NCBI GenBank assembly: GCA_964559455.1 | Contig: CAZLHO010000046.1 | Span: forward strand, 1-22,873 | Direction of reading: 5' to 3' | Source of the DNA: CAZLHO01 sp964559455 | Lineage (GTDB): Bacteria > Krumholzibacteriota > Krumholzibacteriia > LZORAL124-64-63 | Length of the DNA: 22,873 nt | In this document: piece after piece, positions 1 to 6,754 of the stretch | Layout of the letters: every line of letters begins with the position of its first letter | Position numbering within the stretch: position 1 is the stretch's first letter | Position numbers and translations under genes: made by a program | Notes under the pieces: model-generated | What the model saw: only the letters and a program-made list of their open reading frames with translations | What the model was told of the DNA's origin: nothing | Database searches by the model: none

Positions 1-2567
1 CCAACCACGGGCTGATCGGCTCGCAGTATTCGGTGGTCAGCAGCTTCGCCGACGCGCCCTCGGGCCAGTACCCGGCGGGCAGCGGCATCGAATACCTGTG
101 GGCGGCCGGCATCTGGATCGGCGGGCTCAAGAACGGCATCCGCTCGGTCTCGACCGGCCAGTACGAGCGCGAGCTGCGGCCCCGGGCGCGCGTGGAGGAC
201 ACGATCTACGAGTCGCGCGACGCCACCGTGATCCGCCCCCGCATCCCCGGATCCAGCGGTTTCCGCTTCCCCTACCGGCGCTACGACGACGACCAGGACG
301 GCATGGAGGACGAGGAACTGCTCAACGGCCACGACGACGACGGCGACGGCCTGCTGGAGGAGGACTACGCCCAGGTCGGCGACCAGATGATGGTCTGCAC
401 GATGTACGACAACACGCCCCTGGCCGACGAGATCTACACCGACCACCGCCCCCTGAACATCAAGGTCACCCAGTCCGCCCACGCCTGGTACGGCCACAAG
501 GCCGAGGATTTCGTGGCCTTCGACTTCGAGATCACGAACCTGGGCGGCGCCTCGATCAAGGACGTGCACATCGGGATGCTGGTGGACTGCGACATCGGGC
601 CGCGCGTCGGATCCGGCGTGGGCCAGAACGACCTGGCGGGCTACTTCGACGGACTCTGGCGCATCAGGGAGGGCCAGTACGTGCCTCTGCGCGTGGGCTA
701 CATGCACGACGCCCCGGGCCCCGAACACGTGCCCGGCTACTTCGGCTTCGTCGTCCTGGACCATCCGACCAGGCTCTACGACGAGCAATGGGCCGGGGAA
801 GTGGGCGTGAACGCGTTCCGCATCTTCTCGAGCCAGGAACCCTTCGAGCGCGGCGGCGACCCATCCAACGACGAAGAACGCTACGAGGCGATGAGCCGCC
901 CCTTCATCGCCAAGAATACCGACCCCGTCTTCCCGAACGACCTGCGCTTCCTGATCTCCAGCGGCCCCTTCGGCGAGATGGGGCCGAGCGAGTCCTTCCA
1001 CTATCGGGGCGCCTTCGTCGCCGGCAATTCGCTGGAGGAGATGCTGGACCACGCGGCGATCGCCGCCGAGTCCTTCTACGGCACCTGGTACAACCGCGAC
1101 CGCAACTACTACACGGGCATCAACGGGCGCGAGTCCTGGGTCTGCCTCTCGGACTTCCCGACCCGTAGCGGCGAATCCCTGCTCTTCAGCAGGACCGCCG
1201 ACGCGCTCAACATGGATTGCGTCTCGAAGTATTATCTGACCTGGTGGCGAGTGATCGATTTCAACGACTTCAACTGGAATTCCGACTTCCAGGACTACTG
1301 CCTGATGGCCAACGTCGACAACTGCACCGAATGCGAGCGCCGCAAGGGCTCCCCCTGCGATCAGAACGACATGGGCTACTACTACCCCTGCCTGTCCCGG
1401 TCCGTGCCCGACGACATGGCCTACGGCTGCACCGGCGTCAACGGCCGCGAATACTTCATGCCCTGGACCCTGGTCGCCCCCCCGCCGACTCCCGCCCTGC
1501 GCCTCTGGCCGCGGGACAAGGCCGTGCACATCTTCTGGAACAGCCTCGGCGAACTGACCCTGGACGACCGCGAGTACCGCGACGACTTCGAGAGCTACCG
1601 CATCTGGCGCGCCGACTACTGGGACCGGCCGGCCGGCTCGTCGCTGGAGAACGGCCCGCCCGAGCATTCGTGGGCGATGATCGACGAGTACGACCTCGAC
1701 AACACCTTCGTCCACCAGTTCTCCACCGACCACGGCGTCGTCGTGCGCGACACCCTGCCCCTGGGCCGCAACACCGGCCTCGACACCATCCTCTACGTGC
1801 CGCGCATCCTCTCGGACCCGCAATACGACGGCCTGGCCGCGGCCATGCAGCAGTGGGTGGACCGCGACACCATGGGCCACACCTGGATGCCGCCGGTGCT
1901 GGACGAGTTCGGCCTGGTCAACGATGGCATGGATATACTGGTGCCCTGGGCCGAGTATCCCGCCGCGCTGGACACCTTCTTCCGCGTCTCCAGCCGCGAT
2001 CCCGAAGTCGGCAGCCCGGTGCCGCCGAAGGTGCCGCAGCGCTTCTACGAGTACGTCGACCGCAACGTCAAGAACGGCTTCCTCTACTTCTACTCGGTGA
2101 CCACGCGCGACCACGAGTTCGAGAACGGCCGGCCCGACGAGATCTCCGGCCTGGGCGTCCAGGGCTCCCCGCGCAGCTACTTCGCCGCCACGTCCCCGGC
2201 CACCGATGCCGTCGCCGCCGGGCTGGAGGGCCCCGACCACCGCGACGTCTTCGTCTATCCCAACCCCGCCACCCGCGAGTCCCTGGGCGATTTCCAGGAG
2301 ATGTACCCCAACGCCGACGACCCGACCGGCGTGCGCATCCGCTTCGCCAACCTGCCGCAGGCCCACAACATCATCAAGATCTTCACCCTGAGCGGAGACC
2401 TGGTGCAGGAGATCCCGCACGACGGCTCCGGCGGCTACGGCGAGGCCAGCTGGAACCTGGTCAGCCGCAACGGGCAGCAGATCGTCAGCGGCATCTATCT
2501 CTACACGGTGGACTCCGACGACGAGGACTTCGAGAAGACCGTCGGCAAGTTCGTGGTCATCCGCTAG
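1..2567 (+). CDS. Large secreted protein with Asp-rich calcium-loop segment and C-terminal T9SS/FlgD-Ig-like domain (5' partial)
   Basis: The reading frame is open to the window edge (first full codon at base 3), so the N-terminus and any signal peptide lie outside. A GTG at 33 has no visible ribosome site and is not taken as the start. About 854 residues are visible. Bases 281-369 encode an Asp/Glu-rich stretch (DDDQDGMEDEE, then DDDGDGLLEED) resembling thrombospondin-3/dockerin calcium loops. Bases about 1297-1432 encode a cysteine-rich patch (CTEC and further Cys), which suggests extracytoplasmic disulfides. From about 2236 the C-terminus reads VYPNP, then a beta-rich domain with IKIFTLSGDLV, SWNL and GIYLYTV, ending KFVVIR. 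In FCB-group bacteria this layout is a FlgD-Ig/Por-type sorting domain that sends proteins through type IX secretion to the cell surface. The long central region is not recognised. The secreted location is well supported by the C-terminus; the function is unknown. Confidence 0.85.
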   Translation, partial: NHGLIGSQYSVVSSFADAPSGQYPAGSGIEYLWAAGIWIGGLKNGIRSVSTGQYERELRPRARVEDTIYESRDATVIRPRIPGSSGFRFPYRRYDDDQDGMEDEELLNGHDDDGDGLLEEDYAQVGDQMMVCTMYDNTPLADEIYTDHRPLNIKVTQSAHAWYGHKAEDFVAFDFEITNLGGASIKDVHIGMLVDCDIGPRVGSGVGQNDLAGYFDGLWRIREGQYVPLRVGYMHDAPGPEHVPGYFGFVVLDHPTRLYDEQWAGEVGVNAFRIFSSQEPFERGGDPSNDEERYEAMSRPFIAKNTDPVFPNDLRFLISSGPFGEMGPSESFHYRGAFVAGNSLEEMLDHAAIAAESFYGTWYNRDRNYYTGINGRESWVCLSDFPTRSGESLLFSRTADALNMDCVSKYYLTWWRVIDFNDFNWNSDFQDYCLMANVDNCTECERRKGSPCDQNDMGYYYPCLSRSVPDDMAYGCTGVNGREYFMPWTLVAPPPTPALRLWPRDKAVHIFWNSLGELTLDDREYRDDFESYRIWRADYWDRPAGSSLENGPPEHSWAMIDEYDLDNTFVHQFSTDHGVVVRDTLPLGRNTGLDTILYVPRILSDPQYDGLAAAMQQWVDRDTMGHTWMPPVLDEFGLVNDGMDILVPWAEYPAALDTFFRVSSRDPEVGSPVPPKVPQRFYEYVDRNVKNGFLYFYSVTTRDHEFENGRPDEISGLGVQGSPRSYFAATSPATDAVAAGLEGPDHRDVFVYPNPATRESLGDFQEMYPNADDPTGVRIRFANLPQAHNIIKIFTLSGDLVQEIPHDGSGGYGEASWNLVSRNGQQIVSGIYLYTVDSDDEDFEKTVGKFVVIR

Positions 2568-2602
2568 CCGCCGGCCTCCTCTCCCGCCGCCTCCGGATTC
2601 GC

Positions 2603-2631
2603 TTGTCTCGACCTCGAATATGGACTATAAT
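2603..2631 (+). promoter_or_regulatory. Sigma70-type promoter for the small haem/EF-hand protein
   Basis: TTGTCT (2603-2608) and a perfect TATAAT (2626-2631) are separated by 17 bases. Transcription should start near 2638, giving a leader of about 45 nt that carries the GGAGGT ribosome site at 2671-2676. Confidence 0.65.
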
Positions 2632-2682
2632 CCTCCAGTTAATGCGTCGTCCGATAGGGAAATCCCATCCGGAGGTGTTGTC

Positions 2683-3042
2683 ATGATCCGCAAGATTACG
2701 GCGGTCCTGCTCTCGGCCGTCCTGCTCCTGCCCCTGCTCTCCTCGTCGGTGGCCGCGGATTCCGACTTCCGCGACAGCTGGCTGGCCCTGTATCCCGACG
2801 CCTGCCAGACGTTGCGCGACACGATCAACAGCTGCGGAGGCTGCCACCAGAACGGTTTCGACCTCACCAGCTACGGCGACGACCTGAAGACCTTCGGGAT
2901 CGCCGGCGCCGAGGGCGTCGACTCCGACGGGGACACGCGGACCAATCTCCAGGAGATCAACGCCTGCACCCTGCCCTGGGACGGGACTTCGGTGCCCGCC
3001 GCCGCCCCCAGCTGGGGCATGCTGAAGGGCCTCTATCGGTAG
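2683..3042 (+). CDS. Small exported c-type haem / EF-hand-like protein with WG-LK C-terminal tail
   Basis: 119 residues. The ATG at 2683 follows GGAGGT (2671-2676) with 6 bases of spacing and starts a clean signal peptide (MIRK, then a Leu/Val-rich core, cleavage near VAA-DS at about residue 25). Longer in-frame starts would lie across the promoter. One CxxCH motif (C51-H55, CGGCH) predicts covalent attachment of a single c-type haem outside the cytoplasm. A canonical 12-residue EF-hand loop follows (D80, D82, D84, N88, E91), then a Pro/Ala linker and the terminal decapeptide SWGMLKGLYR. The layout and tail match the minus-strand gene at 13219-13650, so the two are likely paralogues. It may be an electron carrier or a calcium-dependent surface component; no named family is recognised. 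It has its own promoter and lies between the secreted protein and the S1 gene. Confidence 0.85.
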   Translation: MIRKITAVLLSAVLLLPLLSSSVAADSDFRDSWLALYPDACQTLRDTINSCGGCHQNGFDLTSYGDDLKTFGIAGAEGVDSDGDTRTNLQEINACTLPWDGTSVPAAAPSWGMLKGLYR

Positions 3043-3061
3043 GACCTTTCGGGTCGCTTTT
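3043..3061 (+). terminator. Weak candidate terminator after the haem/EF-hand gene
   Basis: A short GACC/GGTC stem (3043-3046 with 3052-3055) overlaps the end of the stop codon and is followed by TTTT at 3058-3061. The 4-bp stem is too short for confidence, but no better terminator is visible before the next gene's promoter region. Confidence 0.3.
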
Positions 3062-3073
3062 CACCGTCGCGCC

Positions 3074-3116
3074 GGGACCGGATTATGCTATAGTCCTCCG
3101 GTCCCGCCGCGGCGGG
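3074..3116 (+). promoter_or_regulatory. Putative S1-gene promoter inside an inverted repeat, plus G+C palindrome in the leader
   Basis: A TATAGT box (3089-3094, overlapping TATGCT at 3084-3089) sits between the arms of a perfect 9-bp inverted repeat, GGGACCGGA (3074-3082) and TCCGGTCCC (3097-3105). The right arm runs into a 14-bp palindrome CCCGCCGCGGCGGG (3103-3116). No convincing -35 is visible; TTTTCA/TTCACC near 3059-3065 is the best candidate. The dyad could be an operator, or the palindrome a leader structure controlling S1-protein translation. Confidence 0.4.
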
Positions 3117-3166
3117 GCGTTTACCGTCGAAGAGTCGTTCCGAAACCGACCTGAGAGGACTGGACG

Positions 3167-4297
3167 ATGCCCGAGAGCCTGGACCCCCGAGATCCCTCCG
3201 AAGTTCCCAGCGATGAAACCCCCAAGGTCGAAGAACAGGAGCAGGAAGAGGACTTCGCGAGCCTGCTCGCAGCGGAAGGCCGAATCGCCGAGACGCCCGA
3301 ACCCCGTGCGGGCGACAAGGTCGAAGGCCGGATCGTGCAGATCGGCCCCGAGGACGCCTTCGTCGACTTCGGCGGCCGCAGCGAACTGCCGCTGTCCCTG
3401 ACCGAGCTCGCCGGCCCCGACGGGACGCCGACCCTGAACGAGGGCGACGCCGTCACCGCCTGGGTCACCGGCGAGGGCGCCGAACAGCGCCTGACCCTGC
3501 GCCAGAAGATGCAGGGCAAGGACACCACGATGCTCGAGGAGGCGATGGCCAGCGGCGTGCCCCTGAGCGGCACCGTCACCGAGACCAACAAGGGCGGCTT
3601 CGTCGTCGACATCGGCGGCTTCCGCGCCTTCTGCCCCATCTCGCAGATCGACGACCGCTACGTCGAGGACCCCCAGCCCTACGTGGGCCGCAGCCTGGAA
3701 TTCCGGGTCATCGAATTCGCCGAGGGCGGGCGTCGTCTCGTCGTTTCGCGACGCGCCCTGCTGCGCGAGGAGCGCGACCGCAAGGGAGCCGAGACGCGCC
3801 GCGACCTGGCGCCCGGGTCGGTCTACGACGGCGTCGTCACCCGCCTGATGCCCTTCGGCGCCTTCGTGGACATCGGCGGCGTCGAGGGCCTGGTGCACAT
3901 CTCCGAGATCTCGCACGGCCGCGTCTCGCATCCCGGCGACGCGCTCGAGCCCGGGCAGGAGGTCAAGGTCAAGGTGCTCGACGTGCAGAACCTGGGCCAG
4001 GGCCGCAACGAGCGGATCAGCCTCTCGATGCGGGCGCTCGAGGGCGACCCCTGGGCCGAGGCGGTGAAGCTCTTCCCGCTGGGCGCCGAGGTGCCCGGCC
4101 GGGTCACCGGCCTCGCCGAGTTCGGCGCCTTCGTCGAGCTGGCGCCGGGGCTGCAGGGACTGGTGCACATCTCCATGCTCTCCGAGGAGCGGATCCACCA
4201 TCCGAGCGAGGTCGTGCAGGAGGGGCAGGAAGTCACGGTGCGGGTCCTGGAGCTGGACCCCGAACGCAAGCGCATCTCGCTGTCGCTCGTGCAGTGA
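3167..4297 (+). CDS. S1 RNA-binding domain protein (four S1 domains, ribosomal protein bS1-like)
   Basis: 376 residues. The ATG at 3167 follows GAGAGGA (3153-3159) with 7 bases of spacing. An acidic N-terminal extension (residues 1-48) is followed by four S1 OB-fold repeats at about 49-115, 130-197, 217-290 and 305-375. Repeats 3 and 4 are the most canonical: each has FGAFV(D/E), then GLVHIS, then a VKVLDV/VRVLEL strand ending RISLS. Repeats 1 and 2 are divergent (FVDFGG, FVVDIGGF), as in bS1 proteins, where the first domains bind the ribosome and later ones bind mRNA. E. coli bS1 has six domains; four-domain forms are common in other phyla. The probable role is mRNA recruitment to the 30S subunit or general RNA binding. 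The gene is monocistronic and ends at a strong bidirectional hairpin shared with the convergent cysteine desulfurase gene. The rpsA symbol is not assigned because shorter S1 proteins have mixed roles. Confidence 0.88.
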   Translation: MPESLDPRDPSEVPSDETPKVEEQEQEEDFASLLAAEGRIAETPEPRAGDKVEGRIVQIGPEDAFVDFGGRSELPLSLTELAGPDGTPTLNEGDAVTAWVTGEGAEQRLTLRQKMQGKDTTMLEEAMASGVPLSGTVTETNKGGFVVDIGGFRAFCPISQIDDRYVEDPQPYVGRSLEFRVIEFAEGGRRLVVSRRALLREERDRKGAETRRDLAPGSVYDGVVTRLMPFGAFVDIGGVEGLVHISEISHGRVSHPGDALEPGQEVKVKVLDVQNLGQGRNERISLSMRALEGDPWAEAVKLFPLGAEVPGRVTGLAEFGAFVELAPGLQGLVHISMLSEERIHHPSEVVQEGQEVTVRVLELDPERKRISLSLVQ

Positions 4298-4321
4298 TCC
4301 CGTCCCGATCCCGATGAAGAA

Positions 4322-4349
4322 AGGCGGGGGCCCAGAGGCCCCCGCCTTC
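4322..4349. terminator. Bidirectional terminator between convergent S1 and cysteine desulfurase genes
   Basis: Perfect 12-bp stem AAGGCGGGGGCC/GGCCCCCGCCTT with loop CAGA. The terminal A/T pairs and nearby short T/A runs let it work in both directions for the genes ending at 4297 (+) and 4378 (-). The U-tract is short on both strands. Confidence 0.85.
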
Positions 4350-4377
4350 GTCATTCTTCCGGTCGCCGCCGGCCGGG

Positions 4378-5541
4378 TCAACGCCGGCCGGCGCGCAGCG
4401 CGAGGACCGCGGCCACGATCCTCTCCGCGGCGAAATCGACCTCCGCGGCCGTGGTGCCGCGCCCCAGGCCCAGGCGCAGGCTGGCCCGGGCCAGGGCATC
4501 GTCCCGCCCCAGCGCCTTCAGCACCGGCGAGGGACCATCGCCGCCGCTGCTGCACGCCGCCCCCGACGACAACGCCAGCACGGGCAGCGAGCTCACCAGG
4601 GCGGCCCCGTCCACGCCGGGAAAGCTCAGGTTCAGATTGCCGGGCAGCCGCCGCCGCGGGTCGCCGTTGAGCACGACGTCCGGCAGGGCTCCCCGCACGG
4701 CCGTCAGCAGACGGTCGCGCAGGCCGCAAAGGCGCCGGGCCTCGTCGGCCATCTCCTCTCCCGCCAGGCGGCAGGCCTCGCCCAGGCCCACGATGCCGGG
4801 AACGTTCAGGGTGCCCGAACGCAGCCCCCCCTCCTGGCCGCCGCCGTCAAGCAGCGGCGCCAGGGGGATCCGGGGCCGGCGCCGGCGCAGGTAGAGCGCG
4901 CCCGACCCCTTGGGACCGTAGAGCTTGTGGGCGGAGAACGAGAGCAGGTCGATCCCGTCGGCGTCGACGTCCACCGGCACCTTGCCCGCCGCCTGCGCCG
5001 CATCGACGTGCAGCAGCGCCCCGTGCTCCCGGCAGAGGGCGCCGACCTCGCGCACCGGCTGCAGAGTGCCGATCTCGTTCTGCGCGGCGATCAGGGTGAC
5101 GATGACGGTGTCGGGCTTCAGGACCGCGGCGACGTCCCGGGCGTCGACCACGCCGTCGGGGCCGCAGGGCACCCGGTCCACCCGCCAGCCGGAGACGGCG
5201 AGCCTGTCCAGGCAGCGGTCGACGGCCGGATGCTCGATGTTGGTGGCCACCACGGCGCCGGGGCCTTCGGCGCGGCCGGCGGCGACGCCCTTCAAGGCCA
5301 GGTTGATCGACTCGGTGGCGCCGCCGGTGAAGACGATCTCGCGCGGCTCGGCCCCGATCAGGGCGGCGGTCTCTTCGCGGGCCGTCTCGACCAGGCGGGC
5401 CGCGGCCCAGCCGAAGGCGTGCGACGCGCTGGCCGGGTTGCCGAAATGCCCGCGGAGCACGGGGAGCATGCGATCCAGCACGCGGGAGTCCAGGGGCGTC
5501 GTGGCCTGGTGATCCAGATAGACCGGAGTACGCACCGACAC
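4378..5541 (-). CDS. Cysteine desulfurase (IscS/NifS/NadS class), PLP-dependent
   Basis: 387 residues. The GTG start at 5541 is chosen because GGGAGG lies 5 bases upstream and the protein then opens with the family's N-terminal MSVRTPVYLDHQATTP; a second GTG two codons later is possible. It converts L-cysteine to alanine, passing a persulfide to Fe-S assembly or other acceptors. Visible residues are H104 (NIEHPA), the PLP-stacking region HVDAAQAAGK, the Schiff-base lysine K206 in SFSAHKLYGPKGSG, and catalytic C330 in SSGAACSSGG. These match IscS-type enzymes in spacing and length. It lies 20 bases downstream of nadA on the same strand and is almost certainly co-transcribed. In other bacteria a nadA/nadB-linked desulfurase (NadS) supplies sulfur for the NadA [4Fe-4S] cluster, and that is the likely job here. 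No iscU-like scaffold gene is present in the window. Confidence 0.93.
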   Translation of the reverse strand: MSVRTPVYLDHQATTPLDSRVLDRMLPVLRGHFGNPASASHAFGWAAARLVETAREETAALIGAEPREIVFTGGATESINLALKGVAAGRAEGPGAVVATNIEHPAVDRCLDRLAVSGWRVDRVPCGPDGVVDARDVAAVLKPDTVIVTLIAAQNEIGTLQPVREVGALCREHGALLHVDAAQAAGKVPVDVDADGIDLLSFSAHKLYGPKGSGALYLRRRRPRIPLAPLLDGGGQEGGLRSGTLNVPGIVGLGEACRLAGEEMADEARRLCGLRDRLLTAVRGALPDVVLNGDPRRRLPGNLNLSFPGVDGAALVSSLPVLALSSGAACSSGGDGPSPVLKALGRDDALARASLRLGLGRGTTAAEVDFAAERIVAAVLALRAGRR

Positions 5542-5561
5542 GAGGCCCTCCCGGCTCGGGA

Positions 5562-6521
5562 TCAGCTGAGGTCGAGCATGCGCCGGATCGGCGCCAGCGC
5601 CCGCCGCCGCAGATCCTCGTCGATGACGATCTCGGGCGTGCGGTCGCGCATGCAGAGGTAGAGCTTCTCGAGGGTGTTCTTCTTCATGTAGGGACACTCG
5701 TTGCAGCTGCAGCTCTCGTCCAGGCCGGGCACCTCGAGGAAGGTCTTGCCGGGGCTCTCCTTGCGCAGCTGGTGGATGATGCCCGGCTCGGTCATGACGA
5801 TGATCTCGTCGGCGTCGGACTCGCGGCTGAACTTCAGGATCGCGCTGGTGGAGCCGATGTGGTCGGCGTGCTGCAGCAGGGCCTCCGTGCATTCGGGATG
5901 GGCGGAGACCGGCGCGCCGGGATGCAGAGCCTTGAGCTCGACCAGTTTCTTCTCGCTGAAGCGCTCGTGGACCTCGCAGGAGCCAGGCCAGCAGACCAGC
6001 CGGCGCCCCAGACGCTTCGCGACCCAGGCGCCGAGGTGCCGGTCCGGCGCGAAGATCACCGGCTGGTCCGCCGGAATCGACGCCACGATCCTCTCCGCGT
6101 TGCTCGAAGTGCAGATGATGTCGCTGACGGCCTTGGTGGCGATGCTGCAGTTGATGTAGCTGATCACGGCGTGCCCGGGATGCGCGGCCAGGAAGGCGGC
6201 GAACTCGTCCGGGGGACAGCCGTCGGCCAGGCTGCAGCCGGCCGCGAGGTCCGGCAGCAGCACCTGCTTGTCCGGGTTCAGGATCTTGGCGGTCTCGGCC
6301 ATGAAATGCACGCCGGCGAAGACGATGACGTCGGCGTCGGTGCGCGCCGCGGCCTGGCTCAGCGCCAGGCTGTCGCCCACGAAGTCGGCCACGTCCTGGA
6401 TCGCACCCTCCTGGTAGTAGTGGGCCAGGATCACCGCGTTGAGATCCCGCCGCAGCCCGTCGATCCCCGCGATCAGATCGAAGGCGGGATCGAGGCCGGA
6501 GTTGCCGTCCGCTGGCGTCAT
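5562..6521 (-). CDS. nadA: Quinolinate synthase NadA
   Basis: 319 residues. The ATG at 6521 follows GGGAGG with 5 bases of spacing; longer in-frame extensions have no family similarity. NadA condenses iminoaspartate with dihydroxyacetone phosphate to give quinolinate, the precursor of NAD, in the cytoplasm. The three [4Fe-4S] ligand cysteines of the family are visible: C96 (AAGCSLAD), C182 (WPGSCEVH) and C276 (NECPYMK). Other family signatures are LAHYYQ near residue 32, FMAETAKIL, YINCSIATKA, TSSNAERIV, PDRHLGAWV and HPECTEALL. It is the first gene of an operon with a cysteine desulfurase. nadB and nadC are not in the window. A 10-codon leader frame overlaps its start codon (6518-6550). Identification is secure. 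Confidence 0.97.
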   Translation of the reverse strand: MTPADGNSGLDPAFDLIAGIDGLRRDLNAVILAHYYQEGAIQDVADFVGDSLALSQAAARTDADVIVFAGVHFMAETAKILNPDKQVLLPDLAAGCSLADGCPPDEFAAFLAAHPGHAVISYINCSIATKAVSDIICTSSNAERIVASIPADQPVIFAPDRHLGAWVAKRLGRRLVCWPGSCEVHERFSEKKLVELKALHPGAPVSAHPECTEALLQHADHIGSTSAILKFSRESDADEIIVMTEPGIIHQLRKESPGKTFLEVPGLDESCSCNECPYMKKNTLEKLYLCMRDRTPEIVIDEDLRRRALAPIRRMLDLS

Positions 6522-6550
6522 TGCTGCCTCCCGTTCAAAGCCGGAAACAT
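6518..6550 (-). other. Possible 10-codon leader ORF overlapping the nadA start
   Basis: ATG at 6550 reads MFPALNGRQQ and stops at a TGA (6520-6518) overlapping the nadA ATG as ATGA, the geometry of translational coupling. AGGAGG lies just upstream, but with only 2 bases of spacing, which is suboptimal. It may be a chance frame. Confidence 0.25.
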
Positions 6551-6593
6551 GCCCTCCTGAGGCCAGAATTTCGTCAAGGCCGAGCGCAACAGC

Positions 6594-6610
6594 AAGTCCG
6601 TTGTGGACTT
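6594..6610. promoter_or_regulatory. Inverted repeat in the nadA/lipoprotein divergent region
   Basis: Perfect 6-bp dyad AAGTCC/GGACTT with a 5-base spacer, followed by an A+T-rich patch (about 6619-6642) unusual for this genome. It lies in the presumed nadA leader or promoter region and may be an operator. No match to a known NAD-repressor site was recognised. Confidence 0.3.
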
Positions 6611-6649
6611 TCCCCCTGGGGTTACTTATTTTTCTTAAAGTTTCCGCCC

Positions 6650-6679
6650 TTGACTGCCGCGGGCGTCGCGCCCTATTGC
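6650..6679 (+). promoter_or_regulatory. Tentative promoter for the WGT-repeat lipoprotein
   Basis: TTGACT (6650-6655) and a poor TATTGC box (6674-6679) are 18 bases apart, upstream of the ATG at 6755. Only the -35 is convincing. Confidence 0.3.
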
Positions 6680-6754
6680 GCAGCATACCGCCATCGACGG
6701 CAGCGGGCCATCGACGATGTTGACCCCACCTTTTTCGTGAGGGATCGGAGCGCA

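Noticed and set aside
98..2686. Two Arg/Pro-rich plus-strand frames overlapping the large secreted protein.
   Set aside because: Out-of-frame shadows of a gene with clear domain structure; Arg/Pro/Ala-rich composition typical of shifted high-G+C codons.
3083..4729. Minus-strand frame running from the end of the cysteine desulfurase region through the S1 gene.
   Set aside because: Crosses the bidirectional terminator and is antisense to a clear S1-domain protein.
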